A stretch of DNA of 64,000 bases from Teichococcus coralli. GTDB lineage: Bacteria; Pseudomonadota; Alphaproteobacteria; Acetobacterales; Acetobacteraceae. The translations under genes were made by a program, and so were the position numbers. Numbering within the stretch: position 1 is the stretch's first letter; each line of letters starts with the position of its first letter. Location of the stretch: positions 124,001 to 188,000 of the forward strand of contig NZ_SNVJ01000003.1 of the NCBI RefSeq assembly GCF_009829925.1, written 5' to 3'. The notes under the pieces were generated by a model. That model was not told the DNA's origin. It made no database searches and saw only the letters and a program-made list of their open reading frames with translations. Positions 27,798-37,010 of the stretch are shown here, one piece after another.

Positions 27798-28612
27798 GCG
27801 GCGGCGCCCCGAACCGCGCCGGGCGAATGGCGGTGAACGCCGCGGCCTATGCCGTGACGGTGTTCCTGTTGCTGCCGACCCTCATCATCATCCCGATGTC
27901 GGTCGGGCCGGAGCGCTTCCTGCGCTTCCCGCCCGCCGGCTTCTCGCTGCGCTGGTATGCCGAGTATTTCCGCGACCCGGACTGGGTGGCCGCCACGCTG
28001 TTCAGCCTGGAGGTCGCGCTGCTCACCGCGCTCTGCGCCACGGTCGCCGGCACCATGCTGGCGCTGGCGCTGGTGCGCGGGCGTCTGCCCGGGCGGGGGC
28101 TGGTGGAGCTGCTGGTGGTCGGGCCGGTGATCGTGCCGCATGTGGCGCTGGCGGTGGCGATGTTCCTGGTCTTCGAGCGGCTGCGGCTGACCGGCACGCT
28201 GCTGGGCTTCACCATGGCGCATACGGTGCTGGCGCTGCCCTTCGTGGTCTTCACCGTGCTGGCGGCGCTCTACCGCTTCGACGCCGAGCTGGAGCGGGCG
28301 GCGCTGTCCTGCGGGGCCGGGCGGCTCGCCACCTTCCGCCATGTCACGCTGCCGCTGATCGCGCCGGGCGTGGTCTCGGCGGCGCTGTTCGCCTTCATCA
28401 TCTCCTTCGACGAGCCGGTGGTCTCCTTCTTCATCTCGGCGCTCGACCGGAAGTCGCTGCCGCGCAAGATGTTCGAGGACATCGACTACAACATCTCCCC
28501 CACCCTCGCCGCCGTCGCCACCATGCTGACCGCGCTGACGGTGCTTGCCCTGCTGCTGGGCTTCGTGCTGAAGCGCGCCGCGGAGCGGCGTGCCGCGGCA
28601 AGGAGTGGCTGA
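27794..28612 (+). CDS. ABC transporter permease, PotC-like (second system)
   Basis: A 272-residue permease with six predicted membrane segments; the coupling loop is AALSCGAGRLATFRHVTLPLIAPG (about 171-194). It overlaps the PotB-like gene and ends 4 bp before the GntR regulator. Its substrate is likely delivered by the PotD-like protein at 29410. Confidence 0.9.
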   Translation: MSGGAPNRAGRMAVNAAAYAVTVFLLLPTLIIIPMSVGPERFLRFPPAGFSLRWYAEYFRDPDWVAATLFSLEVALLTALCATVAGTMLALALVRGRLPGRGLVELLVVGPVIVPHVALAVAMFLVFERLRLTGTLLGFTMAHTVLALPFVVFTVLAALYRFDAELERAALSCGAGRLATFRHVTLPLIAPGVVSAALFAFIISFDEPVVSFFISALDRKSLPRKMFEDIDYNISPTLAAVATMLTALTVLALLLGFVLKRAAERRAAARSG

Positions 28613-28616
28613 GGAT

Positions 28617-29309
28617 ATGGCGGAAGCAGCGCAGGTCATCGATTTCGTGGCGCCGGTGGGGCGGGAGAACCTGGCCGGCCGGGTCTATGAGGAGCTGCGC
28701 ACGGCGCTGTTCGAGGGGCGGATGCGACCCGGGCAGCGGCTGAAGATCCGCGACCTGGCGGCGGCGATGCAGGTTTCGGAGACGCCGGTGCGGGAGGCGG
28801 TGGTGCAGCTCGCGCGGGAGCGGGCGCTGCGGCTGGAGGCGGCGCGCTCGATCACCGTCGCCGGGCTGACGCTCGACCAGTACCTGGAGCTGCGCACCAT
28901 CCGGCTGGAGCTTGAGGGGCTGGCGGCCGAGGGGGCGGCGCTGCGCATCGGCGAGGCCGGCATCGCGGCGCTGGACGCGGCGCACACGGCGCTCACCGCC
29001 GCCGAGGAGGCCGGCGACGCGGTGGCCGCCAACCGCGCCAACTGGGCCTTCCACCACGGCCTGTACCGGGCGGCGGCGATGCCCGAGCTGCTGACCATCG
29101 TGGAGAGCATCTGGCTGCGCAACGGCCCGATGCATGCCTTCCTCTACCCCGATGCGCGGCCGAGCTATCCGGGCCGGCACCGGCACCTGGACATCATCGA
29201 GGGCCTGCGGGCGCATGACCCGCTGGCGACGCGGGCGGCGCTTTGCGCCGACCTGACCGAGGGCGGCGCCAACCTCGTGGCGCTGCTGGGCCGCATGGAG
29301 GGCGCATGA
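28617..29309 (+). CDS. GntR-family (FCD domain) regulator within the importer operon
   Basis: A 230-residue GntR regulator: winged HTH at about residues 15-80 (IRDLAAAMQVSETPVREAVVQLA) and an FCD effector domain (about 90-220) with helical metal/ligand-binding histidines (WAFHHGLYRAA; YPGRHRHLDIIEGL). Start ATG 28617 with GAGGAT upstream. Because it is embedded in the operon preceded by TGATATATCA, and two more such palindromes precede neighbouring units, it is the best candidate to bind them. FCD regulators usually respond to small carboxylates. Confidence 0.9.
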   Translation: MAEAAQVIDFVAPVGRENLAGRVYEELRTALFEGRMRPGQRLKIRDLAAAMQVSETPVREAVVQLARERALRLEAARSITVAGLTLDQYLELRTIRLELEGLAAEGAALRIGEAGIAALDAAHTALTAAEEAGDAVAANRANWAFHHGLYRAAAMPELLTIVESIWLRNGPMHAFLYPDARPSYPGRHRHLDIIEGLRAHDPLATRAALCADLTEGGANLVALLGRMEGA

Positions 29310-29325
29310 CCATGCTGCGCTGCCC

Positions 29326-29383
29326 TCGCAACGGCCGAACTGGCAGAAAGAAGAAGGGGGCCCGGGGGAATTCCTTCCCCCGG
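29326..29383. repeat. REP-like palindromic repeat, copy 2 (inverted)
   Basis: The reverse complement of this stretch matches 23266-23320, with the palindrome CCGGGGGAA/TTCCCCCGG (29362-29370 with 29375-29383). It sits 27 bp before the PotD-like gene, so the hairpin lies in that gene's leader. The two copies are in inverted orientation 6 kb apart around the acylase and importer genes. Confidence 0.75.
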
Positions 29384-29409
29384 CCTTCCGCAAACAGGGA
29401 AGCTGGGCA

Positions 29410-30465
29410 ATGGAACTCAATCGCAGAGGACTTCTCGCCGCTTCGGCGCTGACCGCGCTTGGCGCGCCCCGACTGGCAAGGGCGCAGGGCAAGGGCGAGG
29501 TCATCATCGCCGCCACGGGCGGGCTGATGGAACGCAGCCTGCAGGAGCATTTCTACAAGCGTTTCGAGCAGGAGGCCGGCATCCGCGTCCGCTCGATCCC
29601 GATCGAGCTGCCGGACCAGTGGGCCCGCGCGCAGGCCGGGGCGCGCAGCGGCAACGTGCCCTTCGACATCGTGACGGCGACGCCGCCGGACCTGATCCAG
29701 CACGCCGAGATCCTGCAGACCATCGACTGCAAGGGCATGCCGGGCATCGTGGCGCATGCGCTGCCGAACGCCTGCTTCGACAAGGGCATCATCCGCACCG
29801 CCGGCGGCATGACGATGGTCTGGAGCAAGAAGGCCTTCCCGGACAAGGGCCTGGCCTCCTGGGCGGATTTCTTCGACGTGCAGAAGTTCCCCGGCCCCCG
29901 CTCACTGCCCGACACCGGCGACCGCGAATGGTGGGTGCCGCTGGCCGCATTGATGGCCGATGGCGTGCCGCGCGACACGCTCTTCCCGATGGACCTCGAC
30001 CGCGCCTACCGCAAGCTCGACACCATCAAGCCGCACGTGGCCGCCTGGTGGAAGAGCGGCGACAACTGCATGCAGATCATGCGCGGCGGCGACGCGGTGA
30101 TGACCATGGCCTATTCCAGCCGCTCCGTGCCGCTGGCCAAGAGCGGCGAGTTCGACTTCACCTGGAACCAGGCGATCCGCGACGTCGGCAACTGGGCGGT
30201 GCTGAAGGGCGGCCCGAACACGCAGAACGCCCTCAGGTTCCTCGACTTCTTCGTGCAGAACGCGAAGGAGCACCTGGCCTTCAGCGAAAAGGTCAGCTTC
30301 GACTCCAACAACCGCGAGGCGCCCGCGCTGGTGCCGGAGGCCGAGCGGCGCTTCCGCCCCTCCTGGCCGGAGAACTGGGACAAGCTGGTGATCGCCGACT
30401 ATGACTGGATCGCCCAGAACCGCCCGGCGCTGCGCGAGCGCTGGGTGACCTGGCTGACGGCCTGA
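29410..30465 (+). CDS. ABC transporter substrate-binding protein, PotD-like (second system)
   Basis: A 351-residue periplasmic binding protein with a Tat-like signal (NRRGLLAASALTALG, cleaved near ARAQG). The mature protein matches the spermidine/putrescine-type class (EVIIAATGGLMERSLQEHFYKRFEQEAGI) and shares the NxxxFPGPRSLPD-type segment (VQKFPGPRSLPDTGD) with the protein at 16206. The leader contains CAGGGAAGCT (29395-29404), nearly complementary to the small RNA loop AGCCTCCCTG. Eight bases after its stop the dimethylformamidase-like pair begins, so import and hydrolysis are probably co-expressed. Confidence 0.88.
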   Translation: MELNRRGLLAASALTALGAPRLARAQGKGEVIIAATGGLMERSLQEHFYKRFEQEAGIRVRSIPIELPDQWARAQAGARSGNVPFDIVTATPPDLIQHAEILQTIDCKGMPGIVAHALPNACFDKGIIRTAGGMTMVWSKKAFPDKGLASWADFFDVQKFPGPRSLPDTGDREWWVPLAALMADGVPRDTLFPMDLDRAYRKLDTIKPHVAAWWKSGDNCMQIMRGGDAVMTMAYSSRSVPLAKSGEFDFTWNQAIRDVGNWAVLKGGPNTQNALRFLDFFVQNAKEHLAFSEKVSFDSNNREAPALVPEAERRFRPSWPENWDKLVIADYDWIAQNRPALRERWVTWLTA

Positions 30466-30472
30466 CGCACCG

Positions 30473-30817
30473 ATGCTGGTCAACGACCCCGAGGCGGCAC
30501 ACTGGCCGGTCGACCCGTCGCGGCTCGACCTGGTGGAGGAGTTCCGCCGCAAGCCGCGCGGGCCGCACAGCGACGCGCTGCAGAAGCTGCTGCACCGGAT
30601 GCGCTGGTCGGGCGTTGGCCGGCGCCACGTGCTGATCGTGCTGGAGCCGAACCGCCGCTGGATGCTCGGGCGGATGCCCGGGCGCCGCGGCGCGCCGGTC
30701 GAGACCTTTCCCAACCGCGTCTTCACCGATCTCGCCGCCGCCGAATGGGCGGTCTTCGTCCTGCGCTGGGAGGCGCTGACGGGGCAGAAGCTGGAGGATG
30801 GAAGCTCCGCCGCATGA
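30473..30817 (+). CDS. Small (alpha-type) subunit of an N,N-dimethylformamidase-like enzyme
   Basis: A 114-residue protein with no signal or membrane segment. It lies directly upstream of, and overlaps by ATGA, the large N,N-dimethylformamidase-like subunit. The known enzyme is an alpha2beta2 complex with a ~130-residue alpha chain. The pattern KPRGPHSDALQKLLHRMR, then LEPNRRWMLGRM, then FTDLAAAEWAVFVLRWE is compatible with that small chain, which pairs with the large subunit. Identity is supported mainly by position and length; sequence likeness is weak by eye. Confidence 0.65.
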   Translation: MLVNDPEAAHWPVDPSRLDLVEEFRRKPRGPHSDALQKLLHRMRWSGVGRRHVLIVLEPNRRWMLGRMPGRRGAPVETFPNRVFTDLAAAEWAVFVLRWEALTGQKLEDGSSAA

Positions 30818-33066
30818 CCGACACCACCGCTGTTCTCGGCTATGCCTGGCCGCTGGTCGTCTCGCCGGGCGAGGAGGTCGCCTTCCATCTTTCCAGCGCC
30901 AGCCTCGTGGAAGCCGAGTCCACGCTGCTGCGCGTTCGCTGCGGCGACCCCGATCCGGATGGGCCGGGGCTGCGCTTCACCACGCCCGGCGCGCCGGTGG
31001 ACGGGCGCGTGGCGCTGCGCCACCAGCCGCTGCATCCCGGCTCCTGCGCCATCGTGCCGGATGCGCCGGCGCTGCGGCGGACGGGCTCCCTCTCGGTCGG
31101 CTGCTTCCTTTGGCCGACCGCGCCGCTTTCCGGCCCGCAGACCATCCTTTCCCGCTGGCGCGAGGATCGGCGGGAAGGCTGGCGGCTTGGCCTCGATGCC
31201 GAGGGGCGGCTGGAGTTCGAGGTCGGCGGCGATGGCCAGTCCTGGCGCGTGACGGCGCCGCAGCCATTGCTGGAGCGGGAATGGGTTTTCGTCGGCGGTG
31301 TGCTGGATGCCGAGGCCGGTGAGCTCCGCGTGGTGCAGCAAAGCCTGGACTCCCAGGCCGGGCGCGACCGCAGCGGCGAAGCCATTGCCGCCGGGCCGAA
31401 GGCCCTCTCCTGGCCGGAAGCAACCGCCCTCGTCATCGCCGCCCAGGCGCGGGAGGGCGGCGATGCGCCACTCACCGCCCAGCATTTCGACGGCAAGATC
31501 GACCGGCCGCGCCTGCACGCCACGGCGCTGGATGCCGCCGCGTTGCGCGGCCTCTGCGAAAGCCTCGCGCCGTCGCCAGGCGACCCGGACCTGCTGGCCG
31601 CCTGGGACTTCTCGCGCGACATTCCGACCGGCCGCGTATTCGACCTTTCCGCCAACCGGCTGGACGGCACCCTGCGCCATCTGCCCATGCGCGGCATGAC
31701 CGGCGCCAACTGGGACGGCCGCACGGTGCAATGGACCGAGGCACCGCATCTCTACGGCGCCATCCATTTCCACAGCGACGACATGCACGACGCCGGCTGG
31801 TCGTCGGACCTGCGCCTCACCATCCCCGAGGACTGGCGCAGCGGCTTCTACGCCCTGCGCCTGCGCGCGCGGCAGGGTTCGGACGACCCGGTGGAGAGCT
31901 TCGTCGCCTTCTTCGTCCGCGCGCCGCTCGGCAGGCCGCGCGCGCGGCTGGCGCTGGTGGCCAGCACCGCCACCTTCCTCGCCTATGCCAACAGCGCGCT
32001 GCGGCTTGACCAGGTGCATGCCGAGGCCATGCTGGAAGGCCTGCTCGCCCTCTCGCGCGACGATGTCTATCTGCAGGAGCACCGCGAACTCGGCCTCTCC
32101 ACCTACGACACGCACAGCGACGGCAGCGGCTGGTGCTATTCGAGCGCGAAGCGGCCGATCCTGAACATGCGGCCGCGCGGCGCCACCTTCAACTACGGCA
32201 ACGACACCCACATCATCGACTGGCTGGAGCAGATCGGGCAGGACCACGACATCATCGCCGATGACGACATCCACCGGCACGGCGCGCAGCTTCTCGCCGG
32301 CTATGACTGCGTCATCACCGGCTCGCATCCCGAGTATTTCAGCCGCGCCATGCTCGACGCCTTCGACGCCTACCAGCGCGGCGGCGGGCGGCACATCTAT
32401 CTCGGCGGCAACGGCTTCTACTGGCGCATCGGCTGGCACCCAAGCCAGCCGCACACCATGGAGATCCGCCGCGGCATGAACGGGCTGCGCACCTGGGAGG
32501 GCGAGGCGGGGGAGAACGCCCTCTCCTTCACCGGCGAGCCCTCCGGCCTCTGGCGCAGCAACGGCCGCCCGCCGCAGCGGCTCGTTGGCGTCGGCTTCGA
32601 CGCGCAGGTCTTCACCCGCTCCTATCCCTATCGCTGGCGGGAGGAGGCGCGCGACCCACGCATCGCTTGGCTGGTGGAGGGGATCGACCTGGAGAAGCCG
32701 CTCGGCGACGCGGGCCTGCGCGGCGGCGGCGCGGCGGGGCTGGAGGTGGACCGCGTGGATGCCACCCTCGGCTCGCCCCCGCACCTGCTCTGGATCGCCA
32801 CCGCCGACCAGCTCGACTACGGCGGCGTGCCCACGCTCGAAGAACTGCGCACCCTGCACCGCGGCACCATGGGCGACCAGAACGCGCGCGTCCGCGCCGA
32901 CGTCGCCTTCTTCCCGACGGCGAAAGGCGGCGCGGTGTTCTCCACCGGGTCCATCGCCTGGGCCTGCGCTCTCTCCTGCAACAACTACAACAGCAGCGTC
33001 AGCCGCCTGACCGGGAACGTGCTGCGGCGCTTCCTCGACCCCCGGCCCTTCGAGGGCTTCGACTGA
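30814..33066 (+). CDS. N,N-dimethylformamidase-like large subunit
   Basis: A 750-residue protein matching the ~760-residue beta chain of N,N-dimethylformamidase, an iron-dependent cytoplasmic amidohydrolase that splits dimethylformamide to formate and dimethylamine. A lectin-like N-terminal region (about 1-240) precedes a flavodoxin/glutamine-amidotransferase-like core with family motifs YDTHSDGSGWCYSSAKRPILN (around residue 430), GSHPEYFS (Tyr near 508) and GGNGFYWR (Tyr near 536). The iron ligands in the known enzyme are two Tyr and one Glu; I cannot assign them with certainty. The real substrate may be another small N-substituted amide imported by the upstream ABC system. Confidence 0.82.
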   Translation: MTDTTAVLGYAWPLVVSPGEEVAFHLSSASLVEAESTLLRVRCGDPDPDGPGLRFTTPGAPVDGRVALRHQPLHPGSCAIVPDAPALRRTGSLSVGCFLWPTAPLSGPQTILSRWREDRREGWRLGLDAEGRLEFEVGGDGQSWRVTAPQPLLEREWVFVGGVLDAEAGELRVVQQSLDSQAGRDRSGEAIAAGPKALSWPEATALVIAAQAREGGDAPLTAQHFDGKIDRPRLHATALDAAALRGLCESLAPSPGDPDLLAAWDFSRDIPTGRVFDLSANRLDGTLRHLPMRGMTGANWDGRTVQWTEAPHLYGAIHFHSDDMHDAGWSSDLRLTIPEDWRSGFYALRLRARQGSDDPVESFVAFFVRAPLGRPRARLALVASTATFLAYANSALRLDQVHAEAMLEGLLALSRDDVYLQEHRELGLSTYDTHSDGSGWCYSSAKRPILNMRPRGATFNYGNDTHIIDWLEQIGQDHDIIADDDIHRHGAQLLAGYDCVITGSHPEYFSRAMLDAFDAYQRGGGRHIYLGGNGFYWRIGWHPSQPHTMEIRRGMNGLRTWEGEAGENALSFTGEPSGLWRSNGRPPQRLVGVGFDAQVFTRSYPYRWREEARDPRIAWLVEGIDLEKPLGDAGLRGGGAAGLEVDRVDATLGSPPHLLWIATADQLDYGGVPTLEELRTLHRGTMGDQNARVRADVAFFPTAKGGAVFSTGSIAWACALSCNNYNSSVSRLTGNVLRRFLDPRPFEGFD

Positions 33067-33134
33067 CGGCCAGGGAGGACACCGCCTTCCCTGCACCCAC
33101 CCGCCGCGACGCGCCAAGCACCGAGGAACGGACC

Positions 33135-35303
33135 ATGCAACGGACCCCCATCAGCACCGAAACGCCGTGGTTCCGCCTCGAATCCGACGAAGGCGACTGG
33201 GCCGCCGAAGATCCGGCCGACCTCGCGCGGTGGATGGAGCAGCTCCTGCTGATCCGCCGCTTCGAGGAAAAGATCCTCGACCTGCACGGCCAGGGAATGA
33301 TCCACGGGCCGGCGCACGCCTCGATCGGGCAGGAGGCCGGCGCGGTCGGCGCCATGTCCGTGCTCGGCACGCAGGACAAGATCAACGGCACCCACCGCGC
33401 CCATCACCAGATCCTCGCCAAGCTGCTGAACAGCGCCCTCCCCGAGGGCTACGACCCCCGGCAGGACGCGCCGCCGGAGGAGGCCGGCACCCTGGTCCGC
33501 CGCGCCATGGCCGAGATCATGGGGCTGGAGGAAGGCTTCTGCGCCGGGCGCGGCGGCTCCATGCACATGCGCTGGGCGCCCTCCGGCATCGTCGGCACCA
33601 GCGCCATCATCGGCGCCAACCTGCCGCACGCCGTGGGCTATGGGCTCGCCGACAAGGTGCTGGGGCGCGACAACGTTTCCGTCGCCTTCTTCGGCGACGG
33701 CACGCTGATGGCCGGCCAGTCGCTGGAGGCCATCAACCTCGCCGCCCTCTACCGCCTGCCCGTCATCTTCTTTCTGGAGAACAACTTCTACGCCGTCTCC
33801 ACCCATGTCCGCGAGCAGACGCGCGAGACGCGGCTGACCTCGCGCGGCGCCATGTTCGGCGTGCCCAGCGTGGAATGCGACGGCATGGACCTGCTCGCGG
33901 TACGGAGCGCCATGCGCTGGGCGGTGGAAACCATCCGCGAGGGTGGCGGCCCGGTCTTCGTCGAGGCGGTCTGCTACCGCTTCCTGCACCAGAGCGGGCC
34001 GCTGCTCGGCAGCCAGTTCGGCTATCGCGACAAGGCCGAGGAGGAAGCCTGGCGCGCGCGCGACCCGCTGGCCACCATGCCGGCGAAGCTGAAGGCCATG
34101 GGCGTGCTGGATGAGGCCGGCCTCGCCGCGCTGGATGCCCGTGCCCGCGAGATGGTCGAGACCGCCGCCGCCGCGCTCACCGAGGTGCCGCGCGATTCGA
34201 ACAGTCTGCAGGTGCGCGGCGGCGCCTATCCCGATCCCGCGCGGGTGGACGAGGGCATCCGCGGCGACCTCTCGGAGCTCGCCGGCGAGCGGTTCTCGGA
34301 AGCCGAGCAGGTGCCGCCCGAGGCGCGTGCCGAGCAGAAATACATCGAGGCCGTTGCCGCCGTGCTGCTGCGGAACATGGAGCGCGACCCGCGCATCGTG
34401 CTGATCGGCGAGGACGTGCACCGGCTGCGCGGCGGCGTCACCGGCTCCTCCCGCGGGGTGATGGAGCGCTTCCCCGAGCGCGTCTTCGCCACGCCGATCT
34501 GCGAGAACGGCTTCACCGGCATGGCGCTCGGCGCCTCGCTCTGCGGGCTGCGGCCCGTGGTGGACATCATGTTCGGCGACTTCTGCATCGTCGCCGCCGA
34601 CCAGATGTTCAACGGCATCGGCAAGTTCGCGCACATGTTCGGCGGCGGCTTCGGCGTGCCGGTGGTGGTGCGCGCGCGCGTCTCGCCGCAGACGGGCTAT
34701 GGCTCGCAGCACTCGATGGACCCCTCGGCGCTCTTCGCGCTCTATCCCGGCTGGCGCATCGTCGTGCCTGCCACGCCGCACGACTATGTCGGGCTGATGA
34801 ACGCGGCGCTGCGCTGCGACGACCCGGTGCTGGTCATCGAGCACCAGGACCTGTTCCAGACCACCGGCCCGGTGCCGCGCGACGACCTCGACTTCTGCCT
34901 GCCGCTCGGCCGCGCCCGCATCGCCCGCGCGGGCCGCGCCTGCACCGTGCTCACCTATGGCGCCATGGTGGCGCCCTGCATCGGCGCCGCCGAGGCCGCC
35001 GGGGTGGATGCCGAGGTGGTGGACCTGCGCAGCCTCGACCCCACCGGGTTGGACTGGGAGACCGTCACCGCCAGCATCCGCCGCACCAACCGCGTGCTGA
35101 TCGCCGAGCAGACGGCGCGCGGCACCAGCCATGGCGCGCGCCTGGCGCAGGAGATCCAGGAGCGCTGCTTCGACTGGCTGGACGCCGAGATCCTGCGCGT
35201 TTCGGGCGGAGAGGCCGCGCCGGTGGTGTCGCGCCCGCTCAACATGGCGGCGCTGGGCAATGCCGCCAAGGTGGAGGCGGCACTGCGCCGGCTGGCGGCC
35301 TGA
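33135..35303 (+). CDS. Fused thiamine-diphosphate dehydrogenase E1 (alpha-beta) subunit
   Basis: A 722-residue protein joining both halves of a 2-oxoacid or acetoin dehydrogenase E1. The alpha part (about 25-360) has the thiamine diphosphate motif GDG (187-189) ending in ENN about 30 residues later, and HRAHH, FCAGRGGSMHM for cofactor and substrate contacts. The beta part begins near residue 395 (QKYIEAVAAVLL) and contains GEDVHRLRGGVTG and FGDFCIVAADQM. Start ATG 33135 after GAGGAACGG. No E2 or E3 gene is in the window, so it must use other complexes or act as a non-oxidative decarboxylase/ligase. It lies 68 bp after the dimethylformamidase-like gene. Confidence 0.87.
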   Translation: MQRTPISTETPWFRLESDEGDWAAEDPADLARWMEQLLLIRRFEEKILDLHGQGMIHGPAHASIGQEAGAVGAMSVLGTQDKINGTHRAHHQILAKLLNSALPEGYDPRQDAPPEEAGTLVRRAMAEIMGLEEGFCAGRGGSMHMRWAPSGIVGTSAIIGANLPHAVGYGLADKVLGRDNVSVAFFGDGTLMAGQSLEAINLAALYRLPVIFFLENNFYAVSTHVREQTRETRLTSRGAMFGVPSVECDGMDLLAVRSAMRWAVETIREGGGPVFVEAVCYRFLHQSGPLLGSQFGYRDKAEEEAWRARDPLATMPAKLKAMGVLDEAGLAALDARAREMVETAAAALTEVPRDSNSLQVRGGAYPDPARVDEGIRGDLSELAGERFSEAEQVPPEARAEQKYIEAVAAVLLRNMERDPRIVLIGEDVHRLRGGVTGSSRGVMERFPERVFATPICENGFTGMALGASLCGLRPVVDIMFGDFCIVAADQMFNGIGKFAHMFGGGFGVPVVVRARVSPQTGYGSQHSMDPSALFALYPGWRIVVPATPHDYVGLMNAALRCDDPVLVIEHQDLFQTTGPVPRDDLDFCLPLGRARIARAGRACTVLTYGAMVAPCIGAAEAAGVDAEVVDLRSLDPTGLDWETVTASIRRTNRVLIAEQTARGTSHGARLAQEIQERCFDWLDAEILRVSGGEAAPVVSRPLNMAALGNAAKVEAALRRLAA

Positions 35304-35339
35304 GCGGCAGCCATCACCCTGGATCGTGTTCTCGGGATA

Positions 35340-35349
35340 TGATATATCA
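35340..35349. promoter_or_regulatory. GntR-type operator, site C (TGATATATCA)
   Basis: A perfect TGATATATCA palindrome, identical to site B, overlaps a -10-like TATGAT (35338-35343) just upstream of the aminotransferase gene. Binding here would block transcription of that gene. If transcription starts near 35350, translation from the inner ATG at 35377 is favoured. Confidence 0.65.
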
Positions 35350-35358
35350 AGCTCAGCC

Positions 35359-36618
35359 ATGCCGCAGGACAGCCCGATGCCGGAGCCGCTTCCCCTCGCC
35401 AACCATTCCGTCGATGCCGAGCTGCGCCAGCGGGCCCGGCAGGTCATCCCCGGTGGGCTCTGGGGTCACCTGAACGCCGCGCGGCTGCCGGAGGGCTATC
35501 CCCAATACTTCGCCTCGGCTGAGGGCTGCCGCCTGCGCGACGTGGACGGGCGGGAGTTCATCGACTTCATGTGCTCCTGGGGGCCCGTGGTGCTCGGCCA
35601 CCACCACCCTGCCGTCGAGGCCGCCGCGCAGGAGCAGGCGGCGCGGGGCGACTGCATGAACGGCCCCGCCCCGGTGCTGGTGGAACTGGCGGAGCTGCTG
35701 GTCGAGATGATCCCGCATGCCGACTGGTGCCAGCTCGCCAAGAACGGCACCGACGCCACCACCACCTGCGTCACGGTCGCCCGCGCCGCCACCGGCCGGC
35801 GCAAGGTGCTGGTGGCGCGCGGCAGCTACCACGGCGCCGTGCCGTGGTGCTCGCCCTCCGTGGCCGGCGTCACCGCCGAAGACCGTGCCCACCTGCTCAC
35901 CTTCGAGTACAACGACCCTGCAAGTCTGGACGCCGCCGTCGCCGAGGCGGCGGGCGATTTCGCGGCGGTGATCGTCACGCCCTTCCGGCATGATTTCGGG
36001 CGCGAGCAGGAACTGGCCACGACGGCTTTCGCGCGGCACCTTCGCGAGGTGTGCGACACCACCGGCGCGGCGCTGATCCTGGACGACGTGCGCGCCGGCT
36101 TCCGCCTGCATCTCGGCGGCTCCTGGGAGACGCTGGGCGTGCGGCCGGACCTCGCCGCCTACAGCAAGGCGATCGCCAACGGGCATCCGCTCGCCGCCGT
36201 CACCGGGCGCGAGCGCTTCCGCGAGGCCGCCACGCAGGTCTATTCCACCGGCTCCTTCTGGTGCGGCGCGGTGCCGATGGCGGCCGCCATCGCCACCCTG
36301 CGCGAGTTGCGGCGCATCGACGGCCCGGCACGGATGCGGGCCTTGGGAGAGCGGCTGCGCGAGGGGCTAGACCACCTGGCGCGGCGGCATGGCCTCGCGA
36401 TCCGGCAGACCGGCCCGGCGCAGATGCCGCTGATGACCTTCGCCGATGATCCGGAGTGGCGGAAGGGCGACGCCTTCTGCGCCGGGGCGCTGCGCCATGG
36501 CGCCTACTTCCATCCCCGGCACAACATGTTCCTCTCCTGTGCGCATGGGGAGGTCGATATCGATCAGGCGCTGGAAGCCGCGGATGCGGGCTTCCGCAGC
36601 GTCAGCGCGCTGATCTGA
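35359..36618 (+). CDS. Class III aminotransferase, glutamate-1-semialdehyde-aminomutase-like
   Basis: A PLP enzyme of up to 419 residues. The Schiff-base lysine is K270 in AYSKAIANG, with LILDDVRAGFR holding the PLP-binding Asp and NGTDATTTCV the phosphate loop. These features match the aminomutase-like branch (GSA-AM type) of omega-aminotransferases. Two starts are possible: ATG 35359, which lies only 10 bp after operator C and lacks a clear ribosome site, and ATG 35377, which has AGGA at 35364-35367. I record the longer form but consider 35377 at least as likely. It may move the amino group of the amine freed by the amide hydrolases; its substrate is unknown. Confidence 0.85.
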   Translation: MPQDSPMPEPLPLANHSVDAELRQRARQVIPGGLWGHLNAARLPEGYPQYFASAEGCRLRDVDGREFIDFMCSWGPVVLGHHHPAVEAAAQEQAARGDCMNGPAPVLVELAELLVEMIPHADWCQLAKNGTDATTTCVTVARAATGRRKVLVARGSYHGAVPWCSPSVAGVTAEDRAHLLTFEYNDPASLDAAVAEAAGDFAAVIVTPFRHDFGREQELATTAFARHLREVCDTTGAALILDDVRAGFRLHLGGSWETLGVRPDLAAYSKAIANGHPLAAVTGRERFREAATQVYSTGSFWCGAVPMAAAIATLRELRRIDGPARMRALGERLREGLDHLARRHGLAIRQTGPAQMPLMTFADDPEWRKGDAFCAGALRHGAYFHPRHNMFLSCAHGEVDIDQALEAADAGFRSVSALI

Positions 36619-37010
36619 GGCTCAGGGCGCGCCGGATGCTCTCCGGCAGGCTTGCGGAAGCCTGTCACGTGGGGCCGGCAGATCATGCGTGCCGATTCCG
36701 GCCGCGGATCTTCACGGCCCGCTGCTGCATCCTTTCGCAGAGTCGCAGCTTGTGGAGAAGCGCCGCGCCACGGTGAGAATGCTCGCGTTCTGGTGAACGA
36801 GTTCTGTTTCTTGCTGAGCCATCAAGCGATTCGCGGATGGTGGCGGCATTTTCATGAAAAAGCATTTGTCGGACGCGCAGGCTCCTGCTGCTTTGCAGCA
36901 CAACCTGCCCGGCGATCCTGTCGCCTGTCCGCCTCCGCCCTCCCTTTCCAGGAGGCGCGCTTCGTGACGCTTCTCCGGACCGGTCTTGCATCTCCAGGCA
37001 AGGGACGGTC
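36619..37010. other. 392-bp intergenic region with hairpins and a palindrome
   Basis: No convincing gene. The hairpin CAGGCTT/AAGCCTG (36647-36664) just after the aminotransferase may act as a terminator, though it has no T-run. The middle (about 36775-36905) is clearly more AT-rich than the flanks and contains the perfect 12-bp palindrome TTTTCATGAAAA (36849-36860) and the hairpin TGCTGC/GCAGCA (36886-36900); these probably mark the promoter/operator of the dehydrogenase operon that starts at 37011. Confidence 0.5.

Noticed and set aside
29902..33117. A 1,071-codon open frame on the minus strand opposite the dimethylformamidase-like genes
   Set aside because: High-GC codon bias keeps the antisense frame open; the translation is compositionally odd (His, Ala, Gly and Arg-rich), matches no family, and the plus-strand genes are clearly real.
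32985..35447. An 820-codon open frame on the minus strand opposite the fused E1
   Set aside because: Mirror frame of a well-supported thiamine enzyme; no motifs, no ribosome site.
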